This document shows positions 35,501 through 46,554 of a stretch of 64,000 bases of DNA, piece by piece. The stretch's first letter is position 1; each line of letters starts with the position of its first letter. Source of the DNA: Arenicella xantha (GTDB lineage: Bacteria > Pseudomonadota > Gammaproteobacteria > Arenicellales > Arenicellaceae). Under the pieces are notes generated by a model. That model was not told the DNA's origin, searched no databases, and saw only the letters and a list, made by a program, of their open reading frames with translations. The translations under genes and the position numbers were made by a program. The DNA is taken from NCBI RefSeq assembly GCF_003315245.1, contig NZ_QNRT01000001.1, positions 564,963 through 628,962 on the forward strand. Direction: 5' to 3'.

Positions 35501-36886
35501 CTACAACGCTGCCTTGATGGCATCCACGCTGTCTTTGGCGTCACCAAATAGCATGCGCGTATTCTCCTTAAAGAATAAGGGGTTTTCAACGCCAGCATAG
35601 CCAGTTGCCATCGAACGTTTAGACACAATCACATTCTTTGCCTTCCAAACCTCCAACACAGGCATACCAGCGATGGGACTGTTGGGGTTCTCAAGCGCAG
35701 CTGGGTTGACGATGTCATTAGCGCCAATCACCATCACTACATCCACTTCATGCAATTCATCGTTGATCTCGTCCATTTCCAACACAATGTCATAGGGCAC
35801 ATTCGCTTCAGCCAGCAACACATTCATGTGTCCTGGCATACGGCCGGCCACCGGATGAATAGCGAAACGCACATTAACGCCCTTGGCACGCAACATCTTA
35901 GTGAGGTCAGATACCGCATGTTGCGCGTTAGCGACAGCCATACCGTAACCCGGAACAATCACAACTTGATTCGCGTCAGCCATCATTTGCGCTACTTCAT
36001 CCGCTTGAATTGCAATCGCTTCACCTTGCTCACCTTCGTCAGCGTCACTGCTCGAAGTGGTACCAAAGCCACCCATAATGACGGACACAAAGTTGCGATT
36101 CATTGCACGACACATGATGTAACTGAGAATTGCACCAGAACTACCAACTAATGCGCCAACCACAATCAACAAGTCGTTAGACAACATAAAGCCGGTCGCG
36201 GCAGCGGCCCAACCTGAGTAGCTGTTCAACATCGAGATAACCACTGGCATATCAGCACCGCCAATAGCCATGACCATGTGCACACCAAACGCGAAAGCAA
36301 TCAATGTCATTAAAATCAATGGCAAAGTGCCGCCGTCGTGTCCCGCCTCTAAAAACCACCAACCAAGCAAGATCGACACACCCAGTAACGCCAAGTTAAG
36401 CATATGGCGAGACGGTAACATCAATGGCTTACTGCCCATGCGACCACTCAACTTGCCGAACGCTACGACCGAGCCGGTAAACGTCACCGCACCGATCAAA
36501 ATACCCAAATACACTTCAACGTTGTGAATTGTCGCTTCGACGCCATACAAATTATTGTTAGGATCGAAATAGCTGGCATAACCTACCAATACGGCTGCCA
36601 TGCCCACAAAACTGTGCAAAATGGCGACCAGCTCAGGCATTTGCGTCATTTCCACCTTAGCGGCAAAACGTGCGCCAATCGCGCCACCAATCACCATTGC
36701 AAAAATCAGCCAACCGTATGCATCAACATTTTTGTTTAGAATTGTTGCCACGATCGCAAGCGCCATACCAATAATGCCGTACCAATTGCCCCGTCGTGAC
36801 GATTCCTGATTACTCAACCCAGAGAGGCTCAAGATAAACAGAATCGCAGCAGCGATATACGCCGCAGTAATAGTTCCCATTTCCAT
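35501..36886 (-). CDS. pntB: NAD(P) transhydrogenase, beta subunit
   Basis: A 461-residue membrane subunit that couples proton entry to hydride transfer from NADH to NADP+. The N-terminal half has eight to nine membrane segments ([19 protein letters not shown] lies between the first two). The C-terminal domain III binds NADP(H): [40 protein letters not shown] and [22 protein letters not shown] precedes the ATG. It lies 12 bp behind pntA as a two-gene operon. Confidence 0.97.
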   Translation of the reverse strand: MEMGTITAAYIAAAILFILSLSGLSNQESSRRGNWYGIIGMALAIVATILNKNVDAYGWLIFAMVIGGAIGARFAAKVEMTQMPELVAILHSFVGMAAVLVGYASYFDPNNNLYGVEATIHNVEVYLGILIGAVTFTGSVVAFGKLSGRMGSKPLMLPSRHMLNLALLGVSILLGWWFLEAGHDGGTLPLILMTLIAFAFGVHMVMAIGGADMPVVISMLNSYSGWAAAATGFMLSNDLLIVVGALVGSSGAILSYIMCRAMNRNFVSVIMGGFGTTSSSDADEGEQGEAIAIQADEVAQMMADANQVVIVPGYGMAVANAQHAVSDLTKMLRAKGVNVRFAIHPVAGRMPGHMNVLLAEANVPYDIVLEMDEINDELHEVDVVMVIGANDIVNPAALENPNSPIAGMPVLEVWKAKNVIVSKRSMATGYAGVENPLFFKENTRMLFGDAKDSVDAIKAAL

Positions 36887-36898
36887 GTTGCTCTCCCT

Positions 36899-38440
36899 CT
36901 AACCTTTATTAAACATTTTCAGCATGCGCTGAGTAACCAAAAAACCGCCCGCGATATTGATCGATGCGATCAACGTCGCTACGAAGGCGAGAAACACAAC
37001 CAGTCCAGAGCCGGAGGAGATTTGTAACAAGGCTCCAACCACGATGATCCCAGATATCGCATTGGTCACACTCATGAGGGGCGTGTGCAACGATGGAGTA
37101 ACACTCCAGATCACTTGATAACCAATGAAACACGCCAAGATAAACACCGTAAAATGGCTCATGAAATCAGGCGGCGCGACTGAGCCAACGCCCAATAGAG
37201 CCAGTAAACCCAGCCCCATCGCACCGAAGGTCATTTTCGCTTTGCTCGCTGCACTTAACTCTGGTGCTGGCTCGGGCATCGCGACCGGTTTCGGAGCGGC
37301 TTTTGGCGCTGCTGACAAAGCTGGTGCTGGCGCTGGCCAAGTGACTTTGCCATCGTGTGCGGCGGTCGCCCCACGAATTACCGCATCGTCCATATTGATC
37401 AACACTTTACCGTCTTTGTCCGGCGTCAAGTCAGTCAGCATGTGACGTAGATTAGTCGAGTAGAGCTGCGACGACTGCGTTGCTAGTCGGCTTGGCAGGT
37501 CTGTGTAACCAATAATTTTCACCCCTTTATGGGTTACGATTTTATCCGCCTTAGACAACTTACAGTTGCCACCTTGCTCAGCAGCCAAATCCACAATCAC
37601 ACTGCCCGACTTCATGCTCTCCACCATGTCTTTGGTGATGAGCTCAGGAGCAGGTCGACCTGGAATTAACGCCGTGGTGATGATGATGTCGACCTCTTTG
37701 GCCTGCTCACGAAACATCGCCATTTCAGCATCAATAAATTCTTTACTCATGGTTTTGGCATAACCACCATCACCTGAGCCGTCTTCTTCAAATTCTAAAA
37801 CAAGAAATTCGCCACCAAGGCTCTCGACTTGCTCTTTGGCTTCCAGTCGCGTGTCAAAAGCACGCACAATGGCCCCCATACTTTTGGCTGCGCCGATAGC
37901 CGCTAAACCAGCAACACCGGCACCGATCACTAATACTTTAGCTGGCGGTACTTTACCGGCCGCGGTAACTTGACCCGTGAAAAAGCGACCAAACTGATTG
38001 GCGGCTTCCACGATGGCACGATAACCACCGATATTCGCCATGGAGCTAAGTGCGTCCATCTTCTGAGAGCGTGACAAGCGCGGCACACAATCCATCGCGA
38101 TCACATTCACTTTGGCGTCGGCTAGCTGCTTAAGCAGCTCTTCGTTTTGCGCTGGCCAGAAAAAACTGATTAGCGTGGTACCGGCGGCAACCTTGTCGGC
38201 TTCGGCCGATGTGACACCACGCACTTTCATAATGATATCCGTGTCGCTCCAGATCGCGTCCGATGTCACGACGTCAACGCCAGCGTCTTTGTAGTCTGCG
38301 TCACTAAATTCGGCATTCTTACCGGCCCCTGCTTCGATTCGCAGTGTGTGGCCTAGTTTCTGAATTTGCAGCGCCGACTCAGGGGTTAACGCAACGCGTT
38401 TCTCGCCTTTGTACGACTCCTTGGGGATACTAATTATCAT
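36899..38440 (-). CDS. pntA: NAD(P) transhydrogenase, alpha subunit
   Basis: A 513-residue single-chain E. coli-type alpha subunit. NAD(H)-binding domain I covers residues 1 to about 375: [20 protein letters not shown], then [20 protein letters not shown] as the Rossmann glycine motif, and GGNCKLS. An Ala/Pro-rich linker (around 375-400) joins it to four C-terminal membrane segments. Many alphaproteobacteria split this subunit; here it is fused. GGAG precedes the start. First gene of pntAB; supplies NADPH for biosynthesis and redox defence. Confidence 0.97.
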   Translation of the reverse strand: MIISIPKESYKGEKRVALTPESALQIQKLGHTLRIEAGAGKNAEFSDADYKDAGVDVVTSDAIWSDTDIIMKVRGVTSAEADKVAAGTTLISFFWPAQNEELLKQLADAKVNVIAMDCVPRLSRSQKMDALSSMANIGGYRAIVEAANQFGRFFTGQVTAAGKVPPAKVLVIGAGVAGLAAIGAAKSMGAIVRAFDTRLEAKEQVESLGGEFLVLEFEEDGSGDGGYAKTMSKEFIDAEMAMFREQAKEVDIIITTALIPGRPAPELITKDMVESMKSGSVIVDLAAEQGGNCKLSKADKIVTHKGVKIIGYTDLPSRLATQSSQLYSTNLRHMLTDLTPDKDGKVLINMDDAVIRGATAAHDGKVTWPAPAPALSAAPKAAPKPVAMPEPAPELSAASKAKMTFGAMGLGLLALLGVGSVAPPDFMSHFTVFILACFIGYQVIWSVTPSLHTPLMSVTNAISGIIVVGALLQISSGSGLVVFLAFVATLIASINIAGGFLVTQRMLKMFNKG

Positions 38441-38664
38441 CGTTTCTTACTCCATTGGTGTGTCCAGTAAGTGGTTGCCTACTCTTTATTGCTGGTAGGA
38501 TCGCACTGATTATACGAACCGCGCCCAACAATGCCAGCCTGTCACAGCGAAGTTGCGCGCAATAGTAGCCATTGTTTGAGTGAATACTTTTGCGATTTCG
38601 GCTATTTTGCAGAGAGCACACATCCGCATGTGCCTTTTGAGGCACCTCGCGTATACTGGTAAAG

Positions 38665-39747
38665 ATGATGAATTCGACCCTATCCGCCGTATTAAACGCG
38701 TTCACAATTCAAGACTTGATCACCATTGGGATCAGTCTACTGTTAATGATTCTGGCTCGGCCGTTCAGCAAGTGGTTAAACAGCGAAGATGATTTGACCT
38801 CACGCGTAAGCATGATGCGCATGTTGAATTTCCTGATCATAGTGGCGGTGCTCGCCAGCGTATTTGTGTTACACGAGAGCGCTTGGCTGAGCCGACTTAC
38901 CCAATCGTTAATTGTCATCTACTTTGCCACCTTGGTGACGCACGTCATCAATTATTTTGTACGTCGCCGCTTTGGCAAAACTCGCATTACCAGTACCGGC
39001 ACATCGATATCGGACACTTATTCGAGTCGCGGTTTGAGCTTAGCTGTGGCCGCATTCATCAGTGTGATCGCACTGGTAACCTGCTTGAGAATACTCGGGC
39101 TAAACTCTCTTTTAGAGGCCGGCGGCGCGCTGGGGATCATTGGTCTGTTCTTAGCCATGACTCAAGGGTCGTGGGCTCCAGACATTATTAGCGGCCTAAT
39201 CATTCTTAATAGTCGCTTATGCGAAGAAGGTGATGTCGTCCAATTCAATATGGATGGCACACAAATCGTGGCATCGGTGTTCAAAACCAAACTATTCCAT
39301 ACCGAGTGCTTAGATTTGGCCAATAACCATCGATTAATGGTGCGCAATACGAAATTACGTGATTACGGCATTCAAAACCTCTCGCGCTTCGCATCGGCTA
39401 AGGGGCTACGTGAATGCATGCTGTTTAATATCGACTATGCTCACAGCCAAAACGAAGTCACTGAAATGATGTTGCGCGCGTTTAGCGAAATCGATCGAGT
39501 TGAGGGCATGCGTGAAGAACAGTTCGACCCTGAGGTGCTAGTGCATGATACCGGCGACTACGCGGTAACTTGGGCCGTGTATTACTATATTAAAGACGTA
39601 AAGCATCTATTGAAAATTAAGCAAAAGTTTCGAGCGCACATTCTAGCCGAATCAGTCCGATCAGATATCTCCTTGGCCACACCAGTATTACAGATGAATG
39701 AGGTGACTCTGTCCAAGGCGGCAGCGAACGTCACACCGTCAATGTGA
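38665..39747 (+). CDS. MscS-like mechanosensitive channel
   Basis: A 360-residue inner-membrane protein. Four to five membrane segments occupy residues 15-175. The pore-lining helix and following beta-domain are recognisable in GGALGIIGLFLAMTQGSWAP, DIISGLIIL and the small-residue-rich stretch before them. The cytosolic part (LCEEGDVVQFNMDGT onwards) is the MscS beta/C-terminal cage. It is longer at the N-terminus than E. coli MscS (286 residues), like YbdG/YnaI-type members. It probably releases solutes on hypo-osmotic shock. Divergent from pntA. Confidence 0.85.
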   Translation: MMNSTLSAVLNAFTIQDLITIGISLLLMILARPFSKWLNSEDDLTSRVSMMRMLNFLIIVAVLASVFVLHESAWLSRLTQSLIVIYFATLVTHVINYFVRRRFGKTRITSTGTSISDTYSSRGLSLAVAAFISVIALVTCLRILGLNSLLEAGGALGIIGLFLAMTQGSWAPDIISGLIILNSRLCEEGDVVQFNMDGTQIVASVFKTKLFHTECLDLANNHRLMVRNTKLRDYGIQNLSRFASAKGLRECMLFNIDYAHSQNEVTEMMLRAFSEIDRVEGMREEQFDPEVLVHDTGDYAVTWAVYYYIKDVKHLLKIKQKFRAHILAESVRSDISLATPVLQMNEVTLSKAAANVTPSM

Positions 39748-39860
39748 GCCAATCCGTTTAATTGACGCAGTTAGCGTTCACTATCGCACGCTAACATCGC
39801 CTATAATAAATCGTTTGAATTACTGCCTAATCGGCACCAGCCAACTCAACCAAGGTCACC

Positions 39861-41558
39861 ATGAGCAAACCCACGCCTAATCACTTTATTCGCAGCATCG
39901 CTAAAAACGACCTAGCTAACGGCAAGCACGAATACATTTATACGCGCTTCCCGCCGGAGCCGAACGGTTACTTACACCTGGGGCACGCCAAGTCAATTTG
40001 CTTAAATTTTGGACTCGCACAAGACCTAGGCGGCAAATGCAACCTCCGGTTTGATGACACCAATCCAGAAAAAGAGAACGTCGAATTCGTCGAGTCAATC
40101 CGCGACACCGTTGAGTGGCTGGGCTTTGAGTGGAGCAAGCTTTGTTACGCCTCAGATTATTACGATCACCTCTACAACTACGCCCTAGAGTTAATCGATA
40201 AAGGCTTGGCGTATGTCGATGAACTCAACCCAGAGCAAATGCGCGAGTACCGTGGCGCACTAACTGAACCGGGTAAAGACAGCCCCTTTCGCGATCGATC
40301 TATTGCTGACAATCGCGACTTATTTGAACGCATGCGCGCTGGCGAATTCGCCGAGGGCGAGTACACACTGCGCGCCAAAATTGATATGTCAGCGCCAAAT
40401 ATAGTCATGCGCGACCCAATTTTGTATCGGATTCGCTATGCTCACCATTATCGTGCCGGCGATAGGTGGTGCATTTACCCAATGTACGACTTCACTCACT
40501 GCATCTCTGATGCCCTAGAAGGCATTACGCATTCATTGTGCACCTTAGAGTTTCAAGACAACCGCGAGCTATACGATTGGATTCTTAGCAATATTACACT
40601 TGAGGAAAACCTTGTTGGCGAGCGCGGCAAATTAATGCCAAAGCAAATTGAATTTGGGCGATCGAACCTAGAGTACACCATGGCCAGCAAGCGCAAGCTG
40701 ATCCAGTTGGTCAACGAAGGTCATGTAGACGGCTGGGACGATCCGCGCTTGACCACCTTAGTCGGGCTCCGTCGACGTGGCTACACACCAGAATCTATCC
40801 GCGACTTTTGTGCCGAAATTGGGGTTACCAAACGAGACAGCACCATCGATATGGCGGTGCTAGAAAACGCCATTAGACATAATTTAGAAGCCAGTGCCAA
40901 ACGGGTATTTGGTGTATTAGATCCGCTCAAGCTGATTATCACCAATTATCCTGAAGACCAAACTGAATTTTTCACGGTTAAAAATCACCCGAAAGATGAT
41001 TCGATGGGAACTCGCGACCTGCCGTTTGGACGCGAAATTTACATTGAACGTGACGACTTCATGCTCGAACCACCGGCCAAGTTTTTTCGCTTAGGCCCAG
41101 GCCGCGAAGTGCGCCTACGTTACGGCTATGCAGTGACCTGCAATGACGTGATCTACGATGCTGATGGCAACGTTAGCGAGCTACATTGCAGCTACGACCC
41201 GTTAACCGCTAAGGGGCAAACTCCCGATGGTCGAAAAATCAAAGGCATTATTCACTGGGTTAGTGCAGCGCAGGCCGTTGACGCCGAAGTGCGCGTGTAT
41301 GACCGACTCTTCACTGAACCTAATCCCGCTGGGGCTGACGACTTTATCGCATTACTGAACCCAGAATCGCTCCGTGTATATCCACACGCGAAGCTCGAAC
41401 CTAGCGTGCTAAACGCCGATACGCAAGATCGTTTTCAATTCGAACGCGTCGGCTATTTCTGCTTCGATTCGGAGGATCACCGCGCCGATAACGTGGTAAT
41501 GAACCGAACGGTTAGTCTTAGAGATACCTGGGCGAAAATGGGCGCGAATAAAAAGTAG
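39861..41558 (+). CDS. glnS: Glutaminyl-tRNA synthetase
   Basis: A 565-residue class I synthetase that charges tRNA-Gln directly. The HIGH-type motif is [15 protein letters not shown] (about residues 32-46). The KMSKS equivalent is TMASKRK (about residues 274-280). [12 protein letters not shown] and [20 protein letters not shown] are family hallmarks. The C-terminal anticodon-binding beta-barrels end [12 protein letters not shown] precedes the ATG. Presence of GlnRS fits a gammaproteobacterium, since many other bacteria amidate Glu-tRNA instead. Confidence 0.97.
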   Translation: MSKPTPNHFIRSIAKNDLANGKHEYIYTRFPPEPNGYLHLGHAKSICLNFGLAQDLGGKCNLRFDDTNPEKENVEFVESIRDTVEWLGFEWSKLCYASDYYDHLYNYALELIDKGLAYVDELNPEQMREYRGALTEPGKDSPFRDRSIADNRDLFERMRAGEFAEGEYTLRAKIDMSAPNIVMRDPILYRIRYAHHYRAGDRWCIYPMYDFTHCISDALEGITHSLCTLEFQDNRELYDWILSNITLEENLVGERGKLMPKQIEFGRSNLEYTMASKRKLIQLVNEGHVDGWDDPRLTTLVGLRRRGYTPESIRDFCAEIGVTKRDSTIDMAVLENAIRHNLEASAKRVFGVLDPLKLIITNYPEDQTEFFTVKNHPKDDSMGTRDLPFGREIYIERDDFMLEPPAKFFRLGPGREVRLRYGYAVTCNDVIYDADGNVSELHCSYDPLTAKGQTPDGRKIKGIIHWVSAAQAVDAEVRVYDRLFTEPNPAGADDFIALLNPESLRVYPHAKLEPSVLNADTQDRFQFERVGYFCFDSEDHRADNVVMNRTVSLRDTWAKMGANKK

Positions 41559-41617
41559 CCTAATTCATTTAAGCGATCGAGCATATATTTCGCTCAGCAG
41601 TACCAGACTGCCGAGCA

Positions 41618-42472
41618 CTAAAAGCGATCGTTTTGAGTGGCATCTGGCGCTGATGTGGCGCCGGATTCCATACTTGAATTCAGCTTATCGATCATGTCGA
41701 CTAAGCTCTGCATTAATCGCTCGCCAGAGGCTCGTTCCTCTGGTGTAGCGTTCTCCATTCGCAACACAAATTGATCCACCTGCTTCGCTAACTCAGCGCT
41801 ACTGCGCGACATTTCTTGCACCATCGGTGCTAGCTCCTCGCTCAGGTCGTTAATCGCTCCGGCCAACTGCTCTTCAGTCGCTGCCATATCCTCGATTGAA
41901 TCCGCAAAACCTTGCTCCAAAGTTTTTAAAGCACTGCCGGTGGATTCCACCGCGTCGGTCATTTGTTGCTGCAACTGGTCTTTGCTACGCTGAAACTCCT
42001 CGCCCTGAACATAACTCTGAAATCCAGTGACCATTGAGCTTAATTGTTTGCCACCGGCATTAAGCGCATCGCCCACCGACCACGCCATCAACTCCAACAT
42101 TGAATCCATGCCATGCAGTGTTTGCCCTGCTTGCAAAGCCTGTGCAATAGGACCTGTCGGGTTATGTATTTCTAACGGCGCGCCCGGTTTAACCCGATTA
42201 ACGACAATCGCCGCTTCGCTGCTAATCTCTTTGGCCTTCACTGGGTCGAGACTAATATGAACCTGCGCAACACCGTCGCTTAGATCTACCGCGCTGACTT
42301 CCCCAACTGTGCTGCCTTGCCAATGCACGTCGGTGCCAGCCTTGATGTCTCGAGTATTATTAAACTCAACGACCACATCTAAAGAATCATTGGAACAGGC
42401 ACTCAGCAATGCGCTCAGTAAAATCAATGATAAAAGCGCAAGTGGGGACGTATTACGATTTAGCTGAAACAT
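41618..42472 (-). CDS. MCE/MlaD-like lipoprotein
   Basis: About 284 residues from the ATG at 42472, which has GGAG six bases upstream; an ATG 12 bp earlier lacks one. A lipoprotein signal ends LLSAC|SND, so it is lipid-anchored in the periplasm. Residues about 30-105 form an MCE (MlaD) domain: VVEFNNTRDIKAGTDVHWQG, STVGEV and VKPGAPLEIHNPTGP. The rest is helical and coiled-coil-like (EQGFADSIEDMAATEEQLAG), as in substrate-binding proteins of lipid-transport ABC systems (MlaD, PqiB, PqiC-like context). No permease or ATPase gene is nearby, which is unusual. Convergent with glnS. Confidence 0.78.
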   Translation of the reverse strand: MFQLNRNTSPLALLSLILLSALLSACSNDSLDVVVEFNNTRDIKAGTDVHWQGSTVGEVSAVDLSDGVAQVHISLDPVKAKEISSEAAIVVNRVKPGAPLEIHNPTGPIAQALQAGQTLHGMDSMLELMAWSVGDALNAGGKQLSSMVTGFQSYVQGEEFQRSKDQLQQQMTDAVESTGSALKTLEQGFADSIEDMAATEEQLAGAINDLSEELAPMVQEMSRSSAELAKQVDQFVLRMENATPEERASGERLMQSLVDMIDKLNSSMESGATSAPDATQNDRF

Positions 42473-42676
42473 GCTCGACTCCATTTTTGGGACAATTTCT
42501 TTTGGGGAAGTTTAGTTTTGACAACCTTGAGCTCAATACGCTCAAGTTAAGCGAGCTCAGACCAAACAAGCCCACACATAAATAAAACGACACTCCTTAC
42601 GATACCAGCTGCACTCGCGCTAGCCGGTAAAATATCAACGAATTTTCGTTGTTTAACGATTCTCAAGCGCTGACCG

Positions 42677-43429
42677 CTATTGGGAGAAATATCCTTGTCG
42701 ATACAACTCGTCCAAGTATTCTGGTCGGTCGATAAACGGGTTCCGGTTGCCTTGTAGCTTTTCAATAATATCATTGCGGCGACGTTCAGCAGCACTCGGC
42801 GGATCAGCTCGGTGCCATTGTTGTAGCAGCTTCGCTTGTTTATCAAATAGCATCAAGCCTTGATCGCGATATTCAAACGCCATGTAAAACATCGCTCGCG
42901 CTACTTCCCCGCGCACCGCTGGTGTCGGTTCAGCAACACGAGCACGTTCGTCCACTTCAAAGTCACAGGTTTCACCATAGCGCCGCACCTCGCCTTTAAC
43001 CTCACCGAAGCGATAACTCGAACGGGCTTGGTTCACATCGCTACGTGCTGGATACAAATTGTGTAGGTCGGACTCAATTTGATTAAACCATGCGCTACTA
43101 GCGCGACACTGCTTGCGCTTGCCGCATTTCAAGCCTGACGTCGCCCACGACATCGGAAACACGTGCTCGACATTAAATCCAGCGCGCTCATCGGTTTCAA
43201 ACGGCGCTTGGCAATACAAGGTAACGCCATCACGAGGGTACAAGTTTCGCCAAAACACTTTACGTGCTTGATCGTAATTGCGTTGTTTAGCACCGACCTG
43301 TTGCGGCGGTGAATTTGCAGCCCGCGTGCCCTGCTCAGATGCTGACTCATAAGACTCAAAGAACCACACAGCCGCGAGCATGAGCGCCACGACAGCGACT
43401 CGTTTGACAATCACACTCACTGACCTCAT
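42677..43429 (-). CDS. Endonuclease I (DNase I-like, EndA/Vvn family)
   Basis: A 250-residue exported nuclease. An N-terminal hydrophobic segment (residues 9-24, VKRVAVVALMLAAVWFF) acts as signal or anchor. The beta-beta-alpha-metal catalytic region has NVEHVFPMSW (catalytic His) and ESDLHNLYPARSDVNQARSS (His and metal-binding Asn). Paired cysteines (CQAPFE, LKCGKRKQCRASS, ETCDFEV) suggest periplasmic disulfides, as in Vvn. Degrades double-stranded DNA in the periplasm or medium. Its ATG overlaps the TGA of the acyl-CoA synthetase gene (ATGA), so it is translationally coupled to it. Confidence 0.9.
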   Translation of the reverse strand: MRSVSVIVKRVAVVALMLAAVWFFESYESASEQGTRAANSPPQQVGAKQRNYDQARKVFWRNLYPRDGVTLYCQAPFETDERAGFNVEHVFPMSWATSGLKCGKRKQCRASSAWFNQIESDLHNLYPARSDVNQARSSYRFGEVKGEVRRYGETCDFEVDERARVAEPTPAVRGEVARAMFYMAFEYRDQGLMLFDKQAKLLQQWHRADPPSAAERRRNDIIEKLQGNRNPFIDRPEYLDELYRQGYFSQ

Positions 43430-45282
43430 TCCCCGTGAACCCCATGCCCGGCATAGAGCTCGTCAATCTTTGACTGGTATTGGGCCAAAACTTTAGGTCG
43501 CTTTATCTTTAAAGTGGGCGTCAATAAACCCGACTCGACGGTCCACTCTTGATCACTTAATGCCACCTTGCGAATCTTTGCGTAACCCGGAAAATCGTCC
43601 ATTTGCTGAGCAATTCGCGCTAATAAGTCATCTTGCACTGAAACACTTGGGGCGTCCGCGACGTTTTGTCCGTGCGTATCACACAACGCTTGATAGAGCT
43701 TTGGATTCAAATACACTAAAGCAGATAGAAACGACTTGCCTTCGCCGACCACTAACACTTGTTCAAATATTGGATCGCGGGAAATCGCTCCTTCGATGTC
43801 CGATGGCGGCACTTTTTCACCATTAGCCAACACTAAGATGTCTTTGATTCGCCCGGTGATCCGCAAAAAACCGTCGTCATCAATCGAAGCACAGTCGCCA
43901 GTTCGCAACCATCGCTGATCACCGTCGACCACCAGCGTTTCACTGGTCGCTGATGGATTATCCCAATAACCCATCATTACATTTTCGCCGCGCACCCAAA
44001 GTTCATCGCCATCCATTAACTTGGCCGCCACTCCTCGCAATAACATGCCAATTGAATCTGGCCGGTTGCGAGATGGAGTATTTACACTGACAACCGGGCT
44101 TGATTCAGTCAAGCCATAGCCTTGCAGTAAGGGAACACCCATTGAAATAAAGGTCTTGGCTACGGTTTCTGACAATGGAGCGCCGCCAACGATAACAAAC
44201 CGCAGTCGACCGCCGAGCTTGCTTCGAATTGTATTTGCCACCAAAGCATCTAATAGCGGATGCAGCAGCTGACTAAGGCTCCATGAACGAATGCCTTGCT
44301 GCGTCTGAAAGCGCGCCCAACCAACGCGCACGGCGGCCTGAAACAGCCAACGCTTGAAGCTTGACTGCTCCGCCAAGCCCGCGTAAATCTTATTGTGTAC
44401 GCGCTCAAATATACGAGGCACTGAGATCATAACGGTGGGTTTAATCTCTCGCAAATCGTCCGCCAACTCTGGGATTGAACGATTGAATGCAACTTCACTT
44501 GCGCTCATCATCGCCGCGTAATAACCGACCGTACGCTCCAAGGTATGCGACAAAGGTAGAAACGATAGCAGGCAGTCATCCGGATGCAGCGGCACACTGC
44601 GCATGCCGCTATACGCATTCGACAACATATTCCGATGCGATAACATAACGCCTTTCGGTCTACCTGTGGTGCCAGACGTGTAAACGATTGAGGCTAAATC
44701 ATCAGCCTTTGCTAAGCCTCGTTCAAAATGACGTCCGTGTTCCGGCAGCCAGTTATCGACCAATTTAACCTTACCCAGTTCCGCGCCGCGCATAACCAAC
44801 ACGCGCTCCACACAACTCGTGTCTTCATCAGTATCGAGGACCTGCAGCCAGATCTCCGTGTCGGCAAACAAGACGATTTTAGCTCCTGCATTGCCAATTA
44901 CGTAAGCTATATTGTCAGCTCGATCTTGCGTGTAAAGCGGCACGACCACTAGACCAAGACGTAAAGCCGCCTGATCAAACACTACCCATTCAACACTATT
45001 GCGATAGCAGATCGCAACTCGATCACTCTTCTGCAAACCCGCTTCACGAAACGCGACCTGCCAGCGCTCAACTTCACTGGCTAAGCCTGCCCACGTAATC
45101 GATTGCCATTGCTTGTCTTGGTAATAGCGATAGGCTACCTTGTTCGAACTGCGTCGGACTCGCTCACGAAATAACTGATCCAGAGTTGTAGCGTCATGGC
45201 AGTTGATAACGTCTAGCGCCGTATCATTAACCAGTGCGTCATCTGGATGTTGAACATATATTTTCGGTTCGGTATGCGGCAC
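43426..45282 (-). CDS. Long-chain acyl-CoA synthetase (AMP-binding)
   Basis: A 618-residue adenylate-forming enzyme, FAA1/FadD15 type, activating fatty acids as acyl-AMP and then acyl-CoA. The AMP signature is SIVYTSGTTGRPKGVMLSHR (about residues 206-225). GYGLTESSPVVSVNTPS, WLRTGDCASIDDDGFLRITG (A5-A7 region) and RIKDILVLANGEKVPPSDIE follow. No membrane segment is seen; probably peripheral at the inner membrane. The assigned start is a GTG at 45282 with a weak binding site. Followed by the overlapping endonuclease I gene, an unexpected pairing. Confidence 0.9.
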   Translation of the reverse strand: MPHTEPKIYVQHPDDALVNDTALDVINCHDATTLDQLFRERVRRSSNKVAYRYYQDKQWQSITWAGLASEVERWQVAFREAGLQKSDRVAICYRNSVEWVVFDQAALRLGLVVVPLYTQDRADNIAYVIGNAGAKIVLFADTEIWLQVLDTDEDTSCVERVLVMRGAELGKVKLVDNWLPEHGRHFERGLAKADDLASIVYTSGTTGRPKGVMLSHRNMLSNAYSGMRSVPLHPDDCLLSFLPLSHTLERTVGYYAAMMSASEVAFNRSIPELADDLREIKPTVMISVPRIFERVHNKIYAGLAEQSSFKRWLFQAAVRVGWARFQTQQGIRSWSLSQLLHPLLDALVANTIRSKLGGRLRFVIVGGAPLSETVAKTFISMGVPLLQGYGLTESSPVVSVNTPSRNRPDSIGMLLRGVAAKLMDGDELWVRGENVMMGYWDNPSATSETLVVDGDQRWLRTGDCASIDDDGFLRITGRIKDILVLANGEKVPPSDIEGAISRDPIFEQVLVVGEGKSFLSALVYLNPKLYQALCDTHGQNVADAPSVSVQDDLLARIAQQMDDFPGYAKIRKVALSDQEWTVESGLLTPTLKIKRPKVLAQYQSKIDELYAGHGVHGE

Positions 45283-45338
45283 GATTTGCTAATTTGACTG
45301 TGTGATTTTGGGAAATTTAGGCCTTTATAGTATCGCGC

Positions 45339-45370
45339 TTGACAGGCTTGGTCACCGAAAATCTCTATTC
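45339..45370 (+). promoter_or_regulatory. Possible sigma-70 promoter for adk
   Basis: TTGACA at 45339-45344 is a perfect -35 hexamer. An AT-rich stretch containing TCTATT follows at about 17-19 bp and could serve as a weak -10. It lies about 150 bp ahead of adk. Confidence 0.35.
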
Positions 45371-45433
45371 ATCCTAAAGATGCTCGTTATAGATAGATAA
45401 TTCCAGCTTATCACTGCACCAAGATTGTGCTAA

Positions 45434-46180
<747 letters not shown>

Positions 46181-46230
46181 CATCACACCGACAAAATAGC
46201 ACTCAACTCAGCAAGCAGTTGAGTCAAAAA

Positions 46231-46258
46231 AAAGGCCATCATAAACGATGGCCTTTTT
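46231..46258 (+). terminator. Terminator after adk
   Basis: AAAGGCCATC/GATGGCCTTT stem with a 6-nt loop followed by a T-run. The left A-run lets it also serve the converging glutaredoxin-FKBP unit. Confidence 0.9.
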
Positions 46259-46291
46259 TAGTGGAGCACATGCTCTGAAGTAAAACGCTAG

Positions 46292-46543
46292 CTATCCCAG
46301 ATATCGAATAATGTCGTCGGATTCATACATCCACTGAACATCACCATTCGCTTGCTCAATACGTAAACAAGGAACCTGAGTTTTACCGCCTCCGGCCATT
46401 AAAGCCTGAGCATGCTCGCGATCAGAGGTGTTGCGTAATTCAACATCAAAATCGCCGCCACGCATAAACGTCAGTACCTTTTGACAAAAAAAGCAATATT
46501 TACTGTAATACAGCGCTAGCTTAGTTTCCTTCGTAGTGTCCAT
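46292..46543 (-). CDS. Small glutaredoxin
   Basis: An 83-residue single-domain thiol oxidoreductase. The redox motif is YCFFC (residues 17-21, replacing the classic CPYC), preceded by LALYYSK. The cis-Pro element is TQVPCLRI and the GSH-binding end is MYESDDIIRYL. The family length of 80-90 residues is met. It follows the FKBP gene by 11 bp and is probably cotranscribed, linking thiol control to periplasmic folding. Confidence 0.88.
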   Translation of the reverse strand: MDTTKETKLALYYSKYCFFCQKVLTFMRGGDFDVELRNTSDREHAQALMAGGGKTQVPCLRIEQANGDVQWMYESDDIIRYLG

Positions 46544-46554
46544 TAGTAAGTGCC

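Noticed and set aside
42547-42846. A 99-codon minus-strand frame
   Set aside because: Overlaps the 3' end of the endonuclease I gene in another frame and has no supporting features.
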